Shown here in pieces: positions 44,386-52,412 of a stretch of DNA of 64,000 nucleotides; within the stretch, counting starts at the first letter, position 1; each line of letters opens with the position of its first letter. A program made the translations under genes and the position numbers. Source of the DNA: Myroides profundi (lineage in GTDB: Bacteria > Bacteroidota > Bacteroidia > Flavobacteriales > Flavobacteriaceae); contig NZ_CP010817.1 in NCBI RefSeq assembly GCF_000833025.1, positions 930,001 to 994,000 on the forward strand. The letters are read 5' to 3'. A model generated the notes under the pieces. That model saw only the letters and a list, made by a program, of their open reading frames with translations, was not told the DNA's origin and did no database searches.

Positions 44386-46137
44386 TTATAACAATTCTTT
44401 TTCATTTAATTGTTTTTGGTACAACTCTCTATAGTACCCGTCAGTATTAATAAGTTCGTTGTGTGTACCCTGTTCTACGATTTGACCATTGTCTAGCACG
44501 ATTATTTGGTCTGCATTCTTAGCAGAAGAAACTCTGTGCGTGACAATTAGTGTCGTGATTTCTTTGCTGTGTTCTTCTAGATTTTGTAGTATTTTCTCTT
44601 CAGTTTCTGTATCTACAGCAGATAATGCATCGTCTAAAATTAGTATAGGAGCGTCTTTTATCAACGCTCTAGCGATAGAAACACGTTGTTTCTGACCTCC
44701 AGATAGTGTAAGCCCTCTTTCTCCTAGTGTTGTGTTATATCCTTCATTGAATTGAGTGATATTATCGTGTACAACAGCCTTTTTAGCTACTTCGATGATT
44801 TCTTCTTCAGTAGCATCTTCTTTACCGAATCTAATATTATTACTGATTGTATCTGAGAATAAGAAAGCATCTTGAGGTACTACAGCGATACTATTTCTCA
44901 GGTCTTTTAGATTACAGTCCTTAATAGGTGTATTATCTATATAGATATTTCCGCTAGTGACATCATACATTCTACTGATTAGCGTAAGTAGAGTAGACTT
45001 ACCAGAACCCGTTTTACCTAATATAGCAAGTGTTTTTCCTTTTTCTAAAGTGAATGATACATTCTTTAGAGCTTGTATGCCAGTGTCTTCATAAGTGTAT
45101 GACACATTGTCAAAGGTGATATTCCCTTCTACATTAGTCTGGTTTGGATTTGTATTGTATATCTCAGGTTGTTCATTTAAGAATTCATTGATACGCTTTT
45201 GAGAAGCTTCTGCTTCTTGGATCATTGAAGATACCCAACCAATAGAAGCAATAGGCCATGTCAGCATATTAATGTATAGGATAAACTGAGCGATGATACC
45301 GATATCAGGGATACTACCATTAAAGAACATTAAGGCTCCGACAGCAATCACCACTAAGTTACTCAACCCGATTAAGAAGATCATCAGAGGGGCTATTAAA
45401 GCACTAGACTTCGCTAAGTTTAAGTATTTGTCTTTACTCTCTTGTGTTAGTGTTCTAAACTCGTTTTGCTTTTCTTGTTCTATAGAATAAGCTTTGATTA
45501 CTCTTATTCCAGAGAACATCTCTTGTGAGAATGTAGTTAGTTTAGATAAGTTAGCTTGGAAGATAGAACTTCTCTCGTTAATCTGTTTGCTTAATTTGTA
45601 GATAAAATATCCAAGCAAAGGAAGTGGTACTAACGAATACAGGGTTAACTGTGGAGAGATTAAGTACATCTGTGTCAATACTACCGCAAAACGGATTAAT
45701 GTATTGATAGAGTACATCACTGCTGGTCCTACATACTGTCTTACTTTACCTACATCTTCGCTGATGCGGTTCATTAAGTCTCCAGTTCTATTTCTTTTAT
45801 AGAAACTCTGAGACAACACCTCATAATGTTTAAAGACATCATTCTTTAAGTCAAACTCGATATGACGTGACATCACGATCAGTGTTTGTCTCATTAAGAA
45901 GGTTAAGAATCCTGCTATTAAGGTAGTGATTAGTATCCACAGAATATTATTTAGTAGGATAGAGGTCACTTCTCCTTTATCGAAGACAGTCATCTGTTCT
46001 AGTGTACGGATAGAGTCCCCGACTAGTTTAGGGGTGTATAATGTAAATATCTGTGCTACTATGGTAATAATAATACCTATTAAGAAACGATATTTATATT
46101 TATAGAAATACTTATTTAATTGACTTAATGCGCTCAT
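44386..46137 (-). CDS. ABC exporter, fused permease-ATPase (MsbA-like)
   Basis: 583 residues, half-transporter. Six transmembrane helices in residues 15-310, then the ATPase: Walker A LGKTGSGKSTL, Q-loop VVPQDAFLFSD, signature TLSGGQKQRVSIARAL, Walker B ILILDDALSAVD, H-loop THRVSS. Works as a homodimer or with a partner not seen here. Could export lipid or drugs; nothing decides the substrate. Its leader holds a 7-bp inverted repeat right after the -7 box. Confidence 0.93.
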   Translation of the reverse strand: MSALSQLNKYFYKYKYRFLIGIIITIVAQIFTLYTPKLVGDSIRTLEQMTVFDKGEVTSILLNNILWILITTLIAGFLTFLMRQTLIVMSRHIEFDLKNDVFKHYEVLSQSFYKRNRTGDLMNRISEDVGKVRQYVGPAVMYSINTLIRFAVVLTQMYLISPQLTLYSLVPLPLLGYFIYKLSKQINERSSIFQANLSKLTTFSQEMFSGIRVIKAYSIEQEKQNEFRTLTQESKDKYLNLAKSSALIAPLMIFLIGLSNLVVIAVGALMFFNGSIPDIGIIAQFILYINMLTWPIASIGWVSSMIQEAEASQKRINEFLNEQPEIYNTNPNQTNVEGNITFDNVSYTYEDTGIQALKNVSFTLEKGKTLAILGKTGSGKSTLLTLISRMYDVTSGNIYIDNTPIKDCNLKDLRNSIAVVPQDAFLFSDTISNNIRFGKEDATEEEIIEVAKKAVVHDNITQFNEGYNTTLGERGLTLSGGQKQRVSIARALIKDAPILILDDALSAVDTETEEKILQNLEEHSKEITTLIVTHRVSSAKNADQIIVLDNGQIVEQGTHNELINTDGYYRELYQKQLNEKELL

Positions 46138-46183
46138 ACTTGGGATAAATGCTATATAGAAGCATTTTTAATAATTGATAAAA

Positions 46184-46206
46184 CTAGACAAAAAAAGCTT
46201 GTCTAG
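46184..46206. promoter_or_regulatory. Inverted repeat in the ABC exporter leader
   Basis: CTAGACA-(9)-TGTCTAG, between the -7 box at 46219-46212 (minus) and the ATG; a possible operator or leader hairpin. Confidence 0.4.
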
Positions 46207-46211
46207 CTTTG

Positions 46212-46219
46212 CAAAGATA
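46212..46219 (-). promoter_or_regulatory. -7 box TATCTTTG for the ABC exporter
   Basis: Exact TAnnTTTG on the minus strand, 75 bases before the ATG. Confidence 0.5.
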
Positions 46220-46305
46220 AAGGATTATTAGAGATCCTAAATTTTAGAGTTTTAAATAAATTATTAAAATTCAAGTTAAATTATATAGTTCTATTAAATT
46301 TCTGA

Positions 46306-46335
46306 TTTGATTAAAAGTATATTTTTATACCTTTG
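46306..46335 (+). promoter_or_regulatory. Promoter of the nusB operon
   Basis: TTTG (46306-46309), 18 bases, TACCTTTG (46328-46335); a full Bacteroidota promoter about 54 bases before the ATG. Confidence 0.75.
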
Positions 46336-46388
46336 CCCTCGTTATACAAACAACATATAATTTATTTTTTTTAAAGTTCTTAAGTAGC

Positions 46389-47330
46389 ATGTTAAACAGA
46401 AGACACATTCGTATAAAGGTTATGCAAACGCTTTATGCAATGCAACAAAGTAATTCTGAACAAATTCAGTCAGGAGAAAAGTTTCTAATCAATAGTATAG
46501 AGAATATACAAGATCTATACTTATTAATGATTACAACCTTAGTAGAGATTAGAAAAAAAGAAGTCGAGTATATCTCCTTAGCACAAAAAAAACATTTAGC
46601 TACTGCCGCAGAACGAAACCCAAGCAAGCGTTTTATCGAGAACAGAGTTCTAGACCTATTAGAAAGCTCTACTTCTATATCGAATAAGATAGAGGAGAAG
46701 AAGATTACTACATGGCAAGTACATGATAACTATATCCAAATGTTATTGGATGAAGTGAAAGAGAGTACTTTCTTTAAAGCTTATATGGCTAAGAGTGAAG
46801 TGACTTTTGAAGATGATCGTCAGTTCGTATGTGACATCTTTACAGAAGTTATCGCGCCTAATGAGAAGATCTATGAGTTCTTAGAAGACAGTAAGTTGAC
46901 TTGGTTAGACGATATTCCTGTGGTGAATACCATGATCCAAAAACAACTTCGCAAGTTAAAAGAAAGAGATGTACAGTTCATTGTACCTAAGGTTTATAAA
47001 GATTCAGAAGACCAAGAGTTTGCTATTAATCTTTATAGAAAGACGATTTTAAACTTTGCGGAATTAACGAAAGAGTTTGAAGATAAAACACCTAACTGGG
47101 ATCCTGAGCGTATTGCAGAATTAGACACAATTGTCTTGAGAATGGCTATCTGTGAATTCTTGAAGTTTAGCTCTATTCCAGTAAAAGTGACAATTAATGA
47201 ATATTTAGAGATTGCAAAAGAGTATTCTACTGCAAAAAGTAGTATTTTTATCAATGGAGTTTTAGATAATATTTCTAAAGCGTATAACGATGAGAATAGA
47301 CTTAATAAAATCGGGAAAGGATTGCTATAA
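46389..47330 (+). CDS. nusB: Transcription antitermination factor NusB, long form
   Basis: 313 residues, about twice the E. coli length but normal for Bacteroidota. The start MLNRRHIRIKVMQTLYAMQQS is the RNA-binding Arg-rich helix of NusB. The NusB fold proper is in the C-terminal half (WDPERIAELDTIVLRMAICEFL, then NEYLEIAKEYSTAKSSIFINGVLDNI). Acts with NusA/NusE in rRNA antitermination. First gene of nusB-DUF1573-yajC. Confidence 0.96.
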   Translation: MLNRRHIRIKVMQTLYAMQQSNSEQIQSGEKFLINSIENIQDLYLLMITTLVEIRKKEVEYISLAQKKHLATAAERNPSKRFIENRVLDLLESSTSISNKIEEKKITTWQVHDNYIQMLLDEVKESTFFKAYMAKSEVTFEDDRQFVCDIFTEVIAPNEKIYEFLEDSKLTWLDDIPVVNTMIQKQLRKLKERDVQFIVPKVYKDSEDQEFAINLYRKTILNFAELTKEFEDKTPNWDPERIAELDTIVLRMAICEFLKFSSIPVKVTINEYLEIAKEYSTAKSSIFINGVLDNISKAYNDENRLNKIGKGLL

Positions 47331-47354
47331 CCTTTCTACACTAAGTAAAGAACT

Positions 47355-47804
47355 ATGAGAAAAATTTTATTATTAACATTAGGGTTAGCTTTTACAGTAG
47401 TTTCTTGTAAAGAGAATAATGCTGCTTCTAGCTTGATTGACAGAGAGAATGCTGCTAAAGTAGAGAGCTCTAAAACTAATGGAGAGTATCCAGAGATTGT
47501 TTTTGACAGAACAGTACATGATTTCGGTAATATTGCAAATAATGAATCTGTAACTACTGAGATCGAACTAAAGAATACAGGAAAAGCTGATTTAGTTATT
47601 ATTAATGCTACAGCATCTTGTGGATGTACAGTTCCCGAATATCAAAAAACACCTATTAAACCAGGAGAAACTTCTAAATTAACTGTTAAGTTTCAAACAG
47701 GGGCAGAAGGACAACAACAAAAAACAGTAACTTTGGTTACAAATACAAAAAAAGGAAATGAGACACTTACGATTAAAGCTAACGTAGGTCTTCGTAGTAA
47801 TTAA
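47355..47804 (+). CDS. DUF1573 lipoprotein
   Basis: 149 residues. Lipobox TVVSC, so a lipid-anchored envelope protein. The DUF1573 Ig-like (ASH-type) beta-sandwich is clear: FDRTVHDFGNIANNESVTTEIELKNTG, then the invariant ASCGCTVPEY and KPGETSKLTVKFQT. Function unknown; the nusB-DUF1573-yajC order is conserved in Bacteroidota, hinting at a role near the Sec translocon. 24 bases after nusB and 20 before yajC. Confidence 0.93.
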   Translation: MRKILLLTLGLAFTVVSCKENNAASSLIDRENAAKVESSKTNGEYPEIVFDRTVHDFGNIANNESVTTEIELKNTGKADLVIINATASCGCTVPEYQKTPIKPGETSKLTVKFQTGAEGQQQKTVTLVTNTKKGNETLTIKANVGLRSN

Positions 47805-47824
47805 TAATCTATAAATAATACCAA

Positions 47825-48100
47825 ATGGAAAATTTACAACAATTTTTACCTATAGTTTTAATGTTCGTGGTAATCTATTTCTTAATGATTCGCCCACAAC
47901 AAAAGAAAATGAAACAAGAGAAAGCTTATGAAGCTAGTATTAAAGTAGGTGATCGTATTGTTACTAAGTCTGGAATTCACGGTAGAATCAATGAATTACA
48001 CGAAACTACAGTAATTATCGAGACGATGGCTGGTAAGTTACAAATGGAGCGCTCTGCGATCTCTATGGAAATGAGTCAAAAATTAAATGAGAAAAAGTAA
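47825..48100 (+). CDS. yajC: Preprotein translocase subunit YajC
   Basis: 91 residues. One transmembrane helix (LPIVLMFVVIYFLMIRPQQKK) with the invariant RPQQKK, then a small soluble domain with GDRIVTKSGIHGRINELHETTVIIETM. Accessory subunit of the SecDF-YajC complex. Last gene of the nusB operon; a bidirectional terminator follows. Confidence 0.96.
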   Translation: MENLQQFLPIVLMFVVIYFLMIRPQQKKMKQEKAYEASIKVGDRIVTKSGIHGRINELHETTVIIETMAGKLQMERSAISMEMSQKLNEKK

Positions 48101-48115
48101 TTCTCATTACACTAT

Positions 48116-48153
48116 AAAAAAAGCGTTATCAATATATTGATAACGCTTTTTTT
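48116..48153. terminator. Bidirectional terminator between yajC and gap
   Basis: AAGCGTTATCAAT / ATTGATAACGCTT with A7 and T7 flanks. Confidence 0.93.
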
Positions 48154-48175
48154 ATGTCTTTTTTTTCGATAAAAA

Positions 48176-49183
48176 TTACTTTTTAATCTTTTCGAAGTAA
48201 GTAATCAAGTCTATTAACCTAGAAGAATAACCAATTTCGTTGTCATACCATCCTACTACTTTTACCATCTTGTCTAAGACAGAAGTTAGTTGAGAATCGA
48301 ATAGACACGAGTTTGTATTCCCTAAGATATCTACAGAGACTATAGGGTCTGTAGTATAAGCTAAGATACCTTTTAGCTCTCCTTCTGCCGCTTTTTTGAA
48401 TGCAGCATTGATTTCCTCTATTTCTACTTTTCTTTTGACGATACAAGTAATATCTGTTAGTGATCCATCTGGTACAGGTACTCGGATACCACCACCACCT
48501 ATATTGCCTTCGTATTCAGGAAATATTTTGGTCAGTGCCTTTGCAGCTCCTGTAGTAGTAGGTACTATAGACTGAGCAGCACCTCTAGCTCTTCTCAGAT
48601 CTTTATGAGGTTGATCATGTAGGCTCTGATCAGTAGTATAAGAGTGTACAGTAGTGATATAAGCATGTTCTATACCACATAATTCTTTAATTACTTTGAC
48701 CATAGGAGCAGCATTGTTAGTCGTACAGCTCGCATTAGAGATGATAAGCTCTTCTCCAGTCAAGATATTGTGATTCACACCGAGTACGATAGTCTTGATG
48801 ACATTGTCTTCTGGTGGTACAGATAAGATGACACGTTTAGCTCCTTGCTGGATATGTTGTTCTAATAAGGTATAGGTTTTTCTACGTCCAGTAGCTTCTA
48901 TGACATAGTCTATATCTAACGTTTTCCAGTCTAGACCAGATATCTCACTTTCTCTAAAGAATGCTATTTTCTTACCTGCTACGATGATATGGTCCTTGTC
49001 ATAACTTACCTCTTTATTCAGTATACCATGTATACTATCATATTTTAGTAGGTGAGACATGGTCTGCGTATCAGCCAGATCATTTATAGCAACTACCTCT
49101 ATGGTAGGATGATCTAAAAGGAGTTTAAAAAGGTTACGGCCAATACGACCAAAACCATTTATTGCTATTTTTATTTTACTCAT
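48176..49183 (-). CDS. gap: Type I glyceraldehyde-3-phosphate dehydrogenase
   Basis: 335 residues. NAD-binding start INGFGRIGRNLFKLL; adenine/ribose contact AINDLADTQTMSHLLKYDS; catalytic Cys in ISNASCTTNNAAPM (about residue 152); His in AYITTVHSYTTDQ; end WYDNEIGYSSRLIDLI. Glycolytic or gluconeogenic, cytoplasmic. The Asn-Asp-Leu after the second strand points to NAD rather than NADP. Separated from upstream lipA by a GC-rich terminator. Confidence 0.96.
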   Translation of the reverse strand: MSKIKIAINGFGRIGRNLFKLLLDHPTIEVVAINDLADTQTMSHLLKYDSIHGILNKEVSYDKDHIIVAGKKIAFFRESEISGLDWKTLDIDYVIEATGRRKTYTLLEQHIQQGAKRVILSVPPEDNVIKTIVLGVNHNILTGEELIISNASCTTNNAAPMVKVIKELCGIEHAYITTVHSYTTDQSLHDQPHKDLRRARGAAQSIVPTTTGAAKALTKIFPEYEGNIGGGGIRVPVPDGSLTDITCIVKRKVEIEEINAAFKKAAEGELKGILAYTTDPIVSVDILGNTNSCLFDSQLTSVLDKMVKVVGWYDNEIGYSSRLIDLITYFEKIKK

Positions 49184-49198
49184 AAGTGTAAAAAGAAG

Positions 49199-49222
49199 AA
49201 GGTCGCGGAGAACGCGACCTTA
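49199..49222 (-). terminator. Terminator after lipA
   Basis: AAGGTCGCG / CGCGACCTT with a 5-base loop, T-rich on the minus side; GC-rich for this genome. Confidence 0.85.
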
Positions 49223-49228
49223 TTTATA

Positions 49229-50101
49229 TTATAAAAGGTGTTTTTGCGCTCGGTAAGATGAGCGAACTAAGGCACCACTTTCTACGTGTCTGAATCCTAA
49301 TTCTAGCCCTATCTTTTCGTATTTCTCGAATTGCTCAGGAGTGATAAACTCTTTTACAGGCAAGTGCTTTTTACTAGGTTGTAGGTATTGACCTATCGTT
49401 AGTACATCTAGGTTTACAGCTCTAAGGTCATGCATAGTCTGGATTACCTCTTCTTCTGTTTCTCCTAACCCTAACATGATACCTGATTTAGTTCTATTGA
49501 TTCCCTTTTCTTTTAGGTATCTAAGTACTTCTAAGCTTCGGTCATATTTAGCCTGAATACGCACTTCACGAGTTAGTCTTCTAACAGTTTCCATATTATG
49601 AGATACAATCTCAGGATTAACCTCTATGATTCTATCGATATTTCTCTCTATTCCTTGGAAGTCTGGTATCAGTGTTTCCATTGTAGTTCCAGGGCTGATT
49701 CTTCTTACTGCTTGTACAGTTTCTGCCCAGATAATAGACCCACCATCTTTAAGGTCATCTCTATCCACGCTAGTGATAACAGCATGTTTGATAGACATTA
49801 ATTTGATAGAGCGAGCTACTTTCTCAGGTTCATCCCAGTCTACTGTTTCTGGTCGTCCTGTTTTTACCCCACAGAATCCACAAGAACGCGTACAGATATT
49901 TCCTAATATCATGAATGTAGCAGTTCCTTCTCCCCAACATTCTCCCATATTAGGGCAACTACCTGAGGTACAAATTGTGTTTAGTTTATACTTATCCACT
50001 AAACCTCTAAGTTCAGTGTACTTCTTCCCAGTAGGAAGTTTCACACGAAGCCATTTTGGTTTAGCTTTAGGTTCTATATTTGAGTCTAAGATTGTGTCCA
50101 T
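49229..50101 (-). CDS. lipA: Lipoyl synthase
   Basis: 290 residues, radical SAM enzyme that inserts two sulfurs into octanoyl groups on E2/GcvH proteins. The auxiliary cluster Cys are in [12 protein letters not shown] (about residues 44-55), the radical SAM CxxxCxxC in [10 protein letters not shown] (about residue 72), and the C-terminal RSSYRAQ supplies the Ser ligand of the auxiliary cluster. Cytoplasmic. A -7 box lies just upstream; no lipB in this window. Confidence 0.97.
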   Translation of the reverse strand: MDTILDSNIEPKAKPKWLRVKLPTGKKYTELRGLVDKYKLNTICTSGSCPNMGECWGEGTATFMILGNICTRSCGFCGVKTGRPETVDWDEPEKVARSIKLMSIKHAVITSVDRDDLKDGGSIIWAETVQAVRRISPGTTMETLIPDFQGIERNIDRIIEVNPEIVSHNMETVRRLTREVRIQAKYDRSLEVLRYLKEKGINRTKSGIMLGLGETEEEVIQTMHDLRAVNLDVLTIGQYLQPSKKHLPVKEFITPEQFEKYEKIGLELGFRHVESGALVRSSYRAQKHLL

Positions 50102-50121
50102 AGTTTGAATTTATGAAAGTA

Positions 50122-50129
50122 CAAATATA
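50122..50129 (-). promoter_or_regulatory. -7 box TATATTTG for lipA
   Basis: Exact TAnnTTTG 20 bases before the ATG on the minus strand. Confidence 0.55.
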
Positions 50130-50233
50130 CTTATTCTTAAGAGTTATACATTATTAATATATGCTAAAAGTTATCGCGCTGTCAGAGAATCGTGATCTGA
50201 GACTTTATACTAGCGTATTTCTATTCGCAATGT

Positions 50234-50377
50234 CTTTCTGAGTCTGTGAAGAATTCCACCCTGTACATCCTCTCTAGTAGTTATTCAGAGCTTATGAAGA
50301 ATCCCATTCTACATATCCACTCTTATTGTTATTCTGCGCTTACTAAGAATCTCATCCTATAAATCTGTTCTTGATGT
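50234..50377 (+). repeat. 48-bp tandem repeat, three diverged units
   Basis: Units at 50234-50281, 50282-50329 and 50330-50377, each exactly 48 bases. Shared core in unit 2: TTCAGAGCTTATGAAGAAT, with the other units differing at several positions. The core resembles the intergenic TTCTGAGC...GAAGAATCTC-type repeats seen in many bacterial genomes. It ends just before copy B of the dispersed repeat. Confidence 0.7.
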
Positions 50378-50382
50378 CGTTT

Positions 50383-50492
50383 GGCTTGCACTTTCTAGGG
50401 GTTTGCTAGGAGTTTCCTTGGGGTTTCCTTGCCTAGAAGGCCATTTTGTCGAAGGAATGTGCAAGAATACCCCTAGCAATGTGCTAGTATAC
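50383..50492 (+). repeat. 110-bp dispersed structured repeat, copy B
   Basis: Same length and orientation as 2125-2234. Differences are scattered, mainly in the middle loop and after the GTGCAAG arm. The inner inverted repeat TTCTAGG/CCTAGAA is perfect here. Confidence 0.75.
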
Positions 50493-50923
50493 TAAGATGA
50501 AATAGAAATATTAGCTAGTGAGAACTATAAGGTGATGATGAGTATGTACTAACAGTAGTTTTACTAACCAGAACAACAAACTTTAAGACAAAAAAAATAA
50601 AAGTAGTGTTTGTATAATTTTGGCTGTTATTCCATTGAAAAATAACAAGACAGGCTAGAATATGATAGCCGTATAGTTTCTTTATTTTTTAAATAGTCTA
50701 CGAAAAGGTTAGGAGATATTTTTTAGATTGATAAAAAAAGTAATGTTTTTTTGTATTAAGAGCAAGGAGTTTAAGGAACAGTTCTATTTAATTATTAAAT
50801 GTGAATTATTTAAAATAAAAAGTTTATTGCTGATGTAAATTTAGTTATTTGTAAAAAACACAGTAGAAATTTGTGTAAAATGCGGAGAAAATATATATTC
50901 GCTATTATTTATTTTACAACATA

Positions 50924-52279
50924 ATGGAAGATCAAATTAGAGAGACACCTGCAGACAAGTGGATTGCAAAACCCATGAGTAGATTCATGAGCAAATCTAC
51001 ATCTGGTGGGGTAGTATTATTTTTAGCTGCTGTATTTGCTATTTTTATGGCAAATTCACAATGGGCAGATGCTTACATGAGTTTTTGGGATGATAACCAT
51101 ATTGGGTTTTCATTAAATGATATGACTTTAAACCACTCTTTAAAACATTGGGTGAATGATGGTCTGATGGCTATTTTCTTCTTTGTGGTTGGTTTAGAAT
51201 TAAAACGTGAGTTAACTACTGGAGAATTATCATCTCCTAAGAAGGCGATGTTACCTATTATCGCTGCTATCGGTGGTATGGCTGTACCAGCTCTAGTATA
51301 TACTGTATTTAATGGTGGAACAGATTCTGCGCATGGTTGGGGAATCCCGATGGCTACAGATATTGCCTTTGCATTAGGAGTATTATATTTATTAGGTGAT
51401 AAAGTACCTACTTCGTTAAAAGTGTTTTTGACAGCTTTAGCGATTGCGGATGACTTAGGAGCGGTATTAGTTATCGCTATGTTCTATACAAGTGACTTAT
51501 CTCTAGCTAATCTAGGTATGGGATTAGGGTTCTTCGGATTATTAGTAATCAGTAATCTAGTGGGAATTAGAAACACGATATACTACGCGATCATCGGTAT
51601 CGGTGGAGTGTGGTTATGCTTCTTATTATCAGGAGTACACGCTACTATCGCAGCAGTATTAGCGGCATTCGCTATTCCGAGTACAGCGAGAGTACACGAG
51701 TCATACTTCGTTGCAAAATTAAATAAATTAAGAGACCGTTTCAGCAAAATAGATCCAGACGATAAGATTCCTAACCTTACAGGAGATCAGATGGAATGTG
51801 TGCACGATATTAAAGATTTAGCTACGGACGCGTTACCAGCTTCTATTCGTTTAGAGCACAGTATGCATAATTTCGTGGCATTCTTTGTGATGCCAGTGTT
51901 TGCATTAGCTAATGCCGCTATTCCGATTAGCTTAGGAGATGGAGGATTAAGTGCGGTAACACTTGGTGTTGCATTTGGTTTATTAGTTGGAAAAGTGTTA
52001 GGAGTATCTGGACTAACAGCGTTATTAATCAAACTTAAAGTGGTAGCCATGCCTAAGGGAATGACTTATCTTAACCTATTAGGATTAGGATTCTTAGCAG
52101 CTATTGGATTCACGATGTCGTTATTCGTTACTGAGTTAGCATTTGATATTAATATACATCCAGAGTTCCCAGATCAAGCAAAATTAGGTATTCTAATTGC
52201 TTCAGGTCTTGGAGGTATCATAGGATATGTATTGCTATTTATGTGTGGTAAGAAAACGGGAGTTCAAGAAGAAGTCTAG
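50924..52279 (+). CDS. nhaA: Na+/H+ antiporter NhaA
   Basis: 451 residues, longer than the 388 of E. coli NhaA. About 12 membrane helices. The essential Asp pair is in ALAIADDLGAVLVIAMFY; WVNDGLMAIFFFVVGLELKREL is the conserved helix 2-4 start. Extra length comes from a hydrophilic stretch of about 60 residues (ESYFVAKLNKLRDRFSKIDP and following) between helices 8 and 9, common in Bacteroidota NhaA. Exports Na+ for protons at alkaline pH. An 822-base upstream spacer; no recognisable riboswitch. Confidence 0.96.
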   Translation: MEDQIRETPADKWIAKPMSRFMSKSTSGGVVLFLAAVFAIFMANSQWADAYMSFWDDNHIGFSLNDMTLNHSLKHWVNDGLMAIFFFVVGLELKRELTTGELSSPKKAMLPIIAAIGGMAVPALVYTVFNGGTDSAHGWGIPMATDIAFALGVLYLLGDKVPTSLKVFLTALAIADDLGAVLVIAMFYTSDLSLANLGMGLGFFGLLVISNLVGIRNTIYYAIIGIGGVWLCFLLSGVHATIAAVLAAFAIPSTARVHESYFVAKLNKLRDRFSKIDPDDKIPNLTGDQMECVHDIKDLATDALPASIRLEHSMHNFVAFFVMPVFALANAAIPISLGDGGLSAVTLGVAFGLLVGKVLGVSGLTALLIKLKVVAMPKGMTYLNLLGLGFLAAIGFTMSLFVTELAFDINIHPEFPDQAKLGILIASGLGGIIGYVLLFMCGKKTGVQEEV

Positions 52280-52302
52280 TGATGATACTATAAAAATATA
52301 AG

Positions 52303-52334
52303 GCTCTGTAAATTAATTTTTACAGAGCTTTTTT
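52303..52334 (+). terminator. Terminator after nhaA
   Basis: GCTCTGTAAA / TTTACAGAGC, 6-base loop, then T6. Confidence 0.88.
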
Positions 52335-52371
52335 ATTAATTAAAATGTAGTAGATGGTACTTAACAAATAC

Positions 52372-52379
52372 TATATTTG
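52372..52379 (+). promoter_or_regulatory. -7 box TATATTTG for the ABC-F gene
   Basis: Exact TAnnTTTG 33 bases before the ATG at 52413; excludes the frame's upstream TTG start. Confidence 0.6.
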
Positions 52380-52412
52380 CAACTTAATTCAAAAACAGAT
52401 ATACAGAGTTAC

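Larger units (their letters stand above)
50102..50923. other. Repeat-rich intergenic region
   Basis: 822 bases between divergent lipA and nhaA. Holds a three-unit 48-bp tandem repeat (50234-50377), then directly copy B of the 110-bp dispersed repeat (50383-50492). 50500-50923 is AT-rich with a hairpin TGTTATT/AATAACA (around 50624 and 50640) but no coding frame. Confidence 0.6.

Noticed and set aside
49626..50108. 160-codon frame antisense to lipA
   Set aside because: Complete overlap with the well-supported lipA on the other strand; composition is that of a shadow frame.
50600..50923. Ion-sensing riboswitch upstream of nhaA
   Set aside because: Only one simple hairpin (TGTTATT/AATAACA) is visible; no known aptamer blocks.
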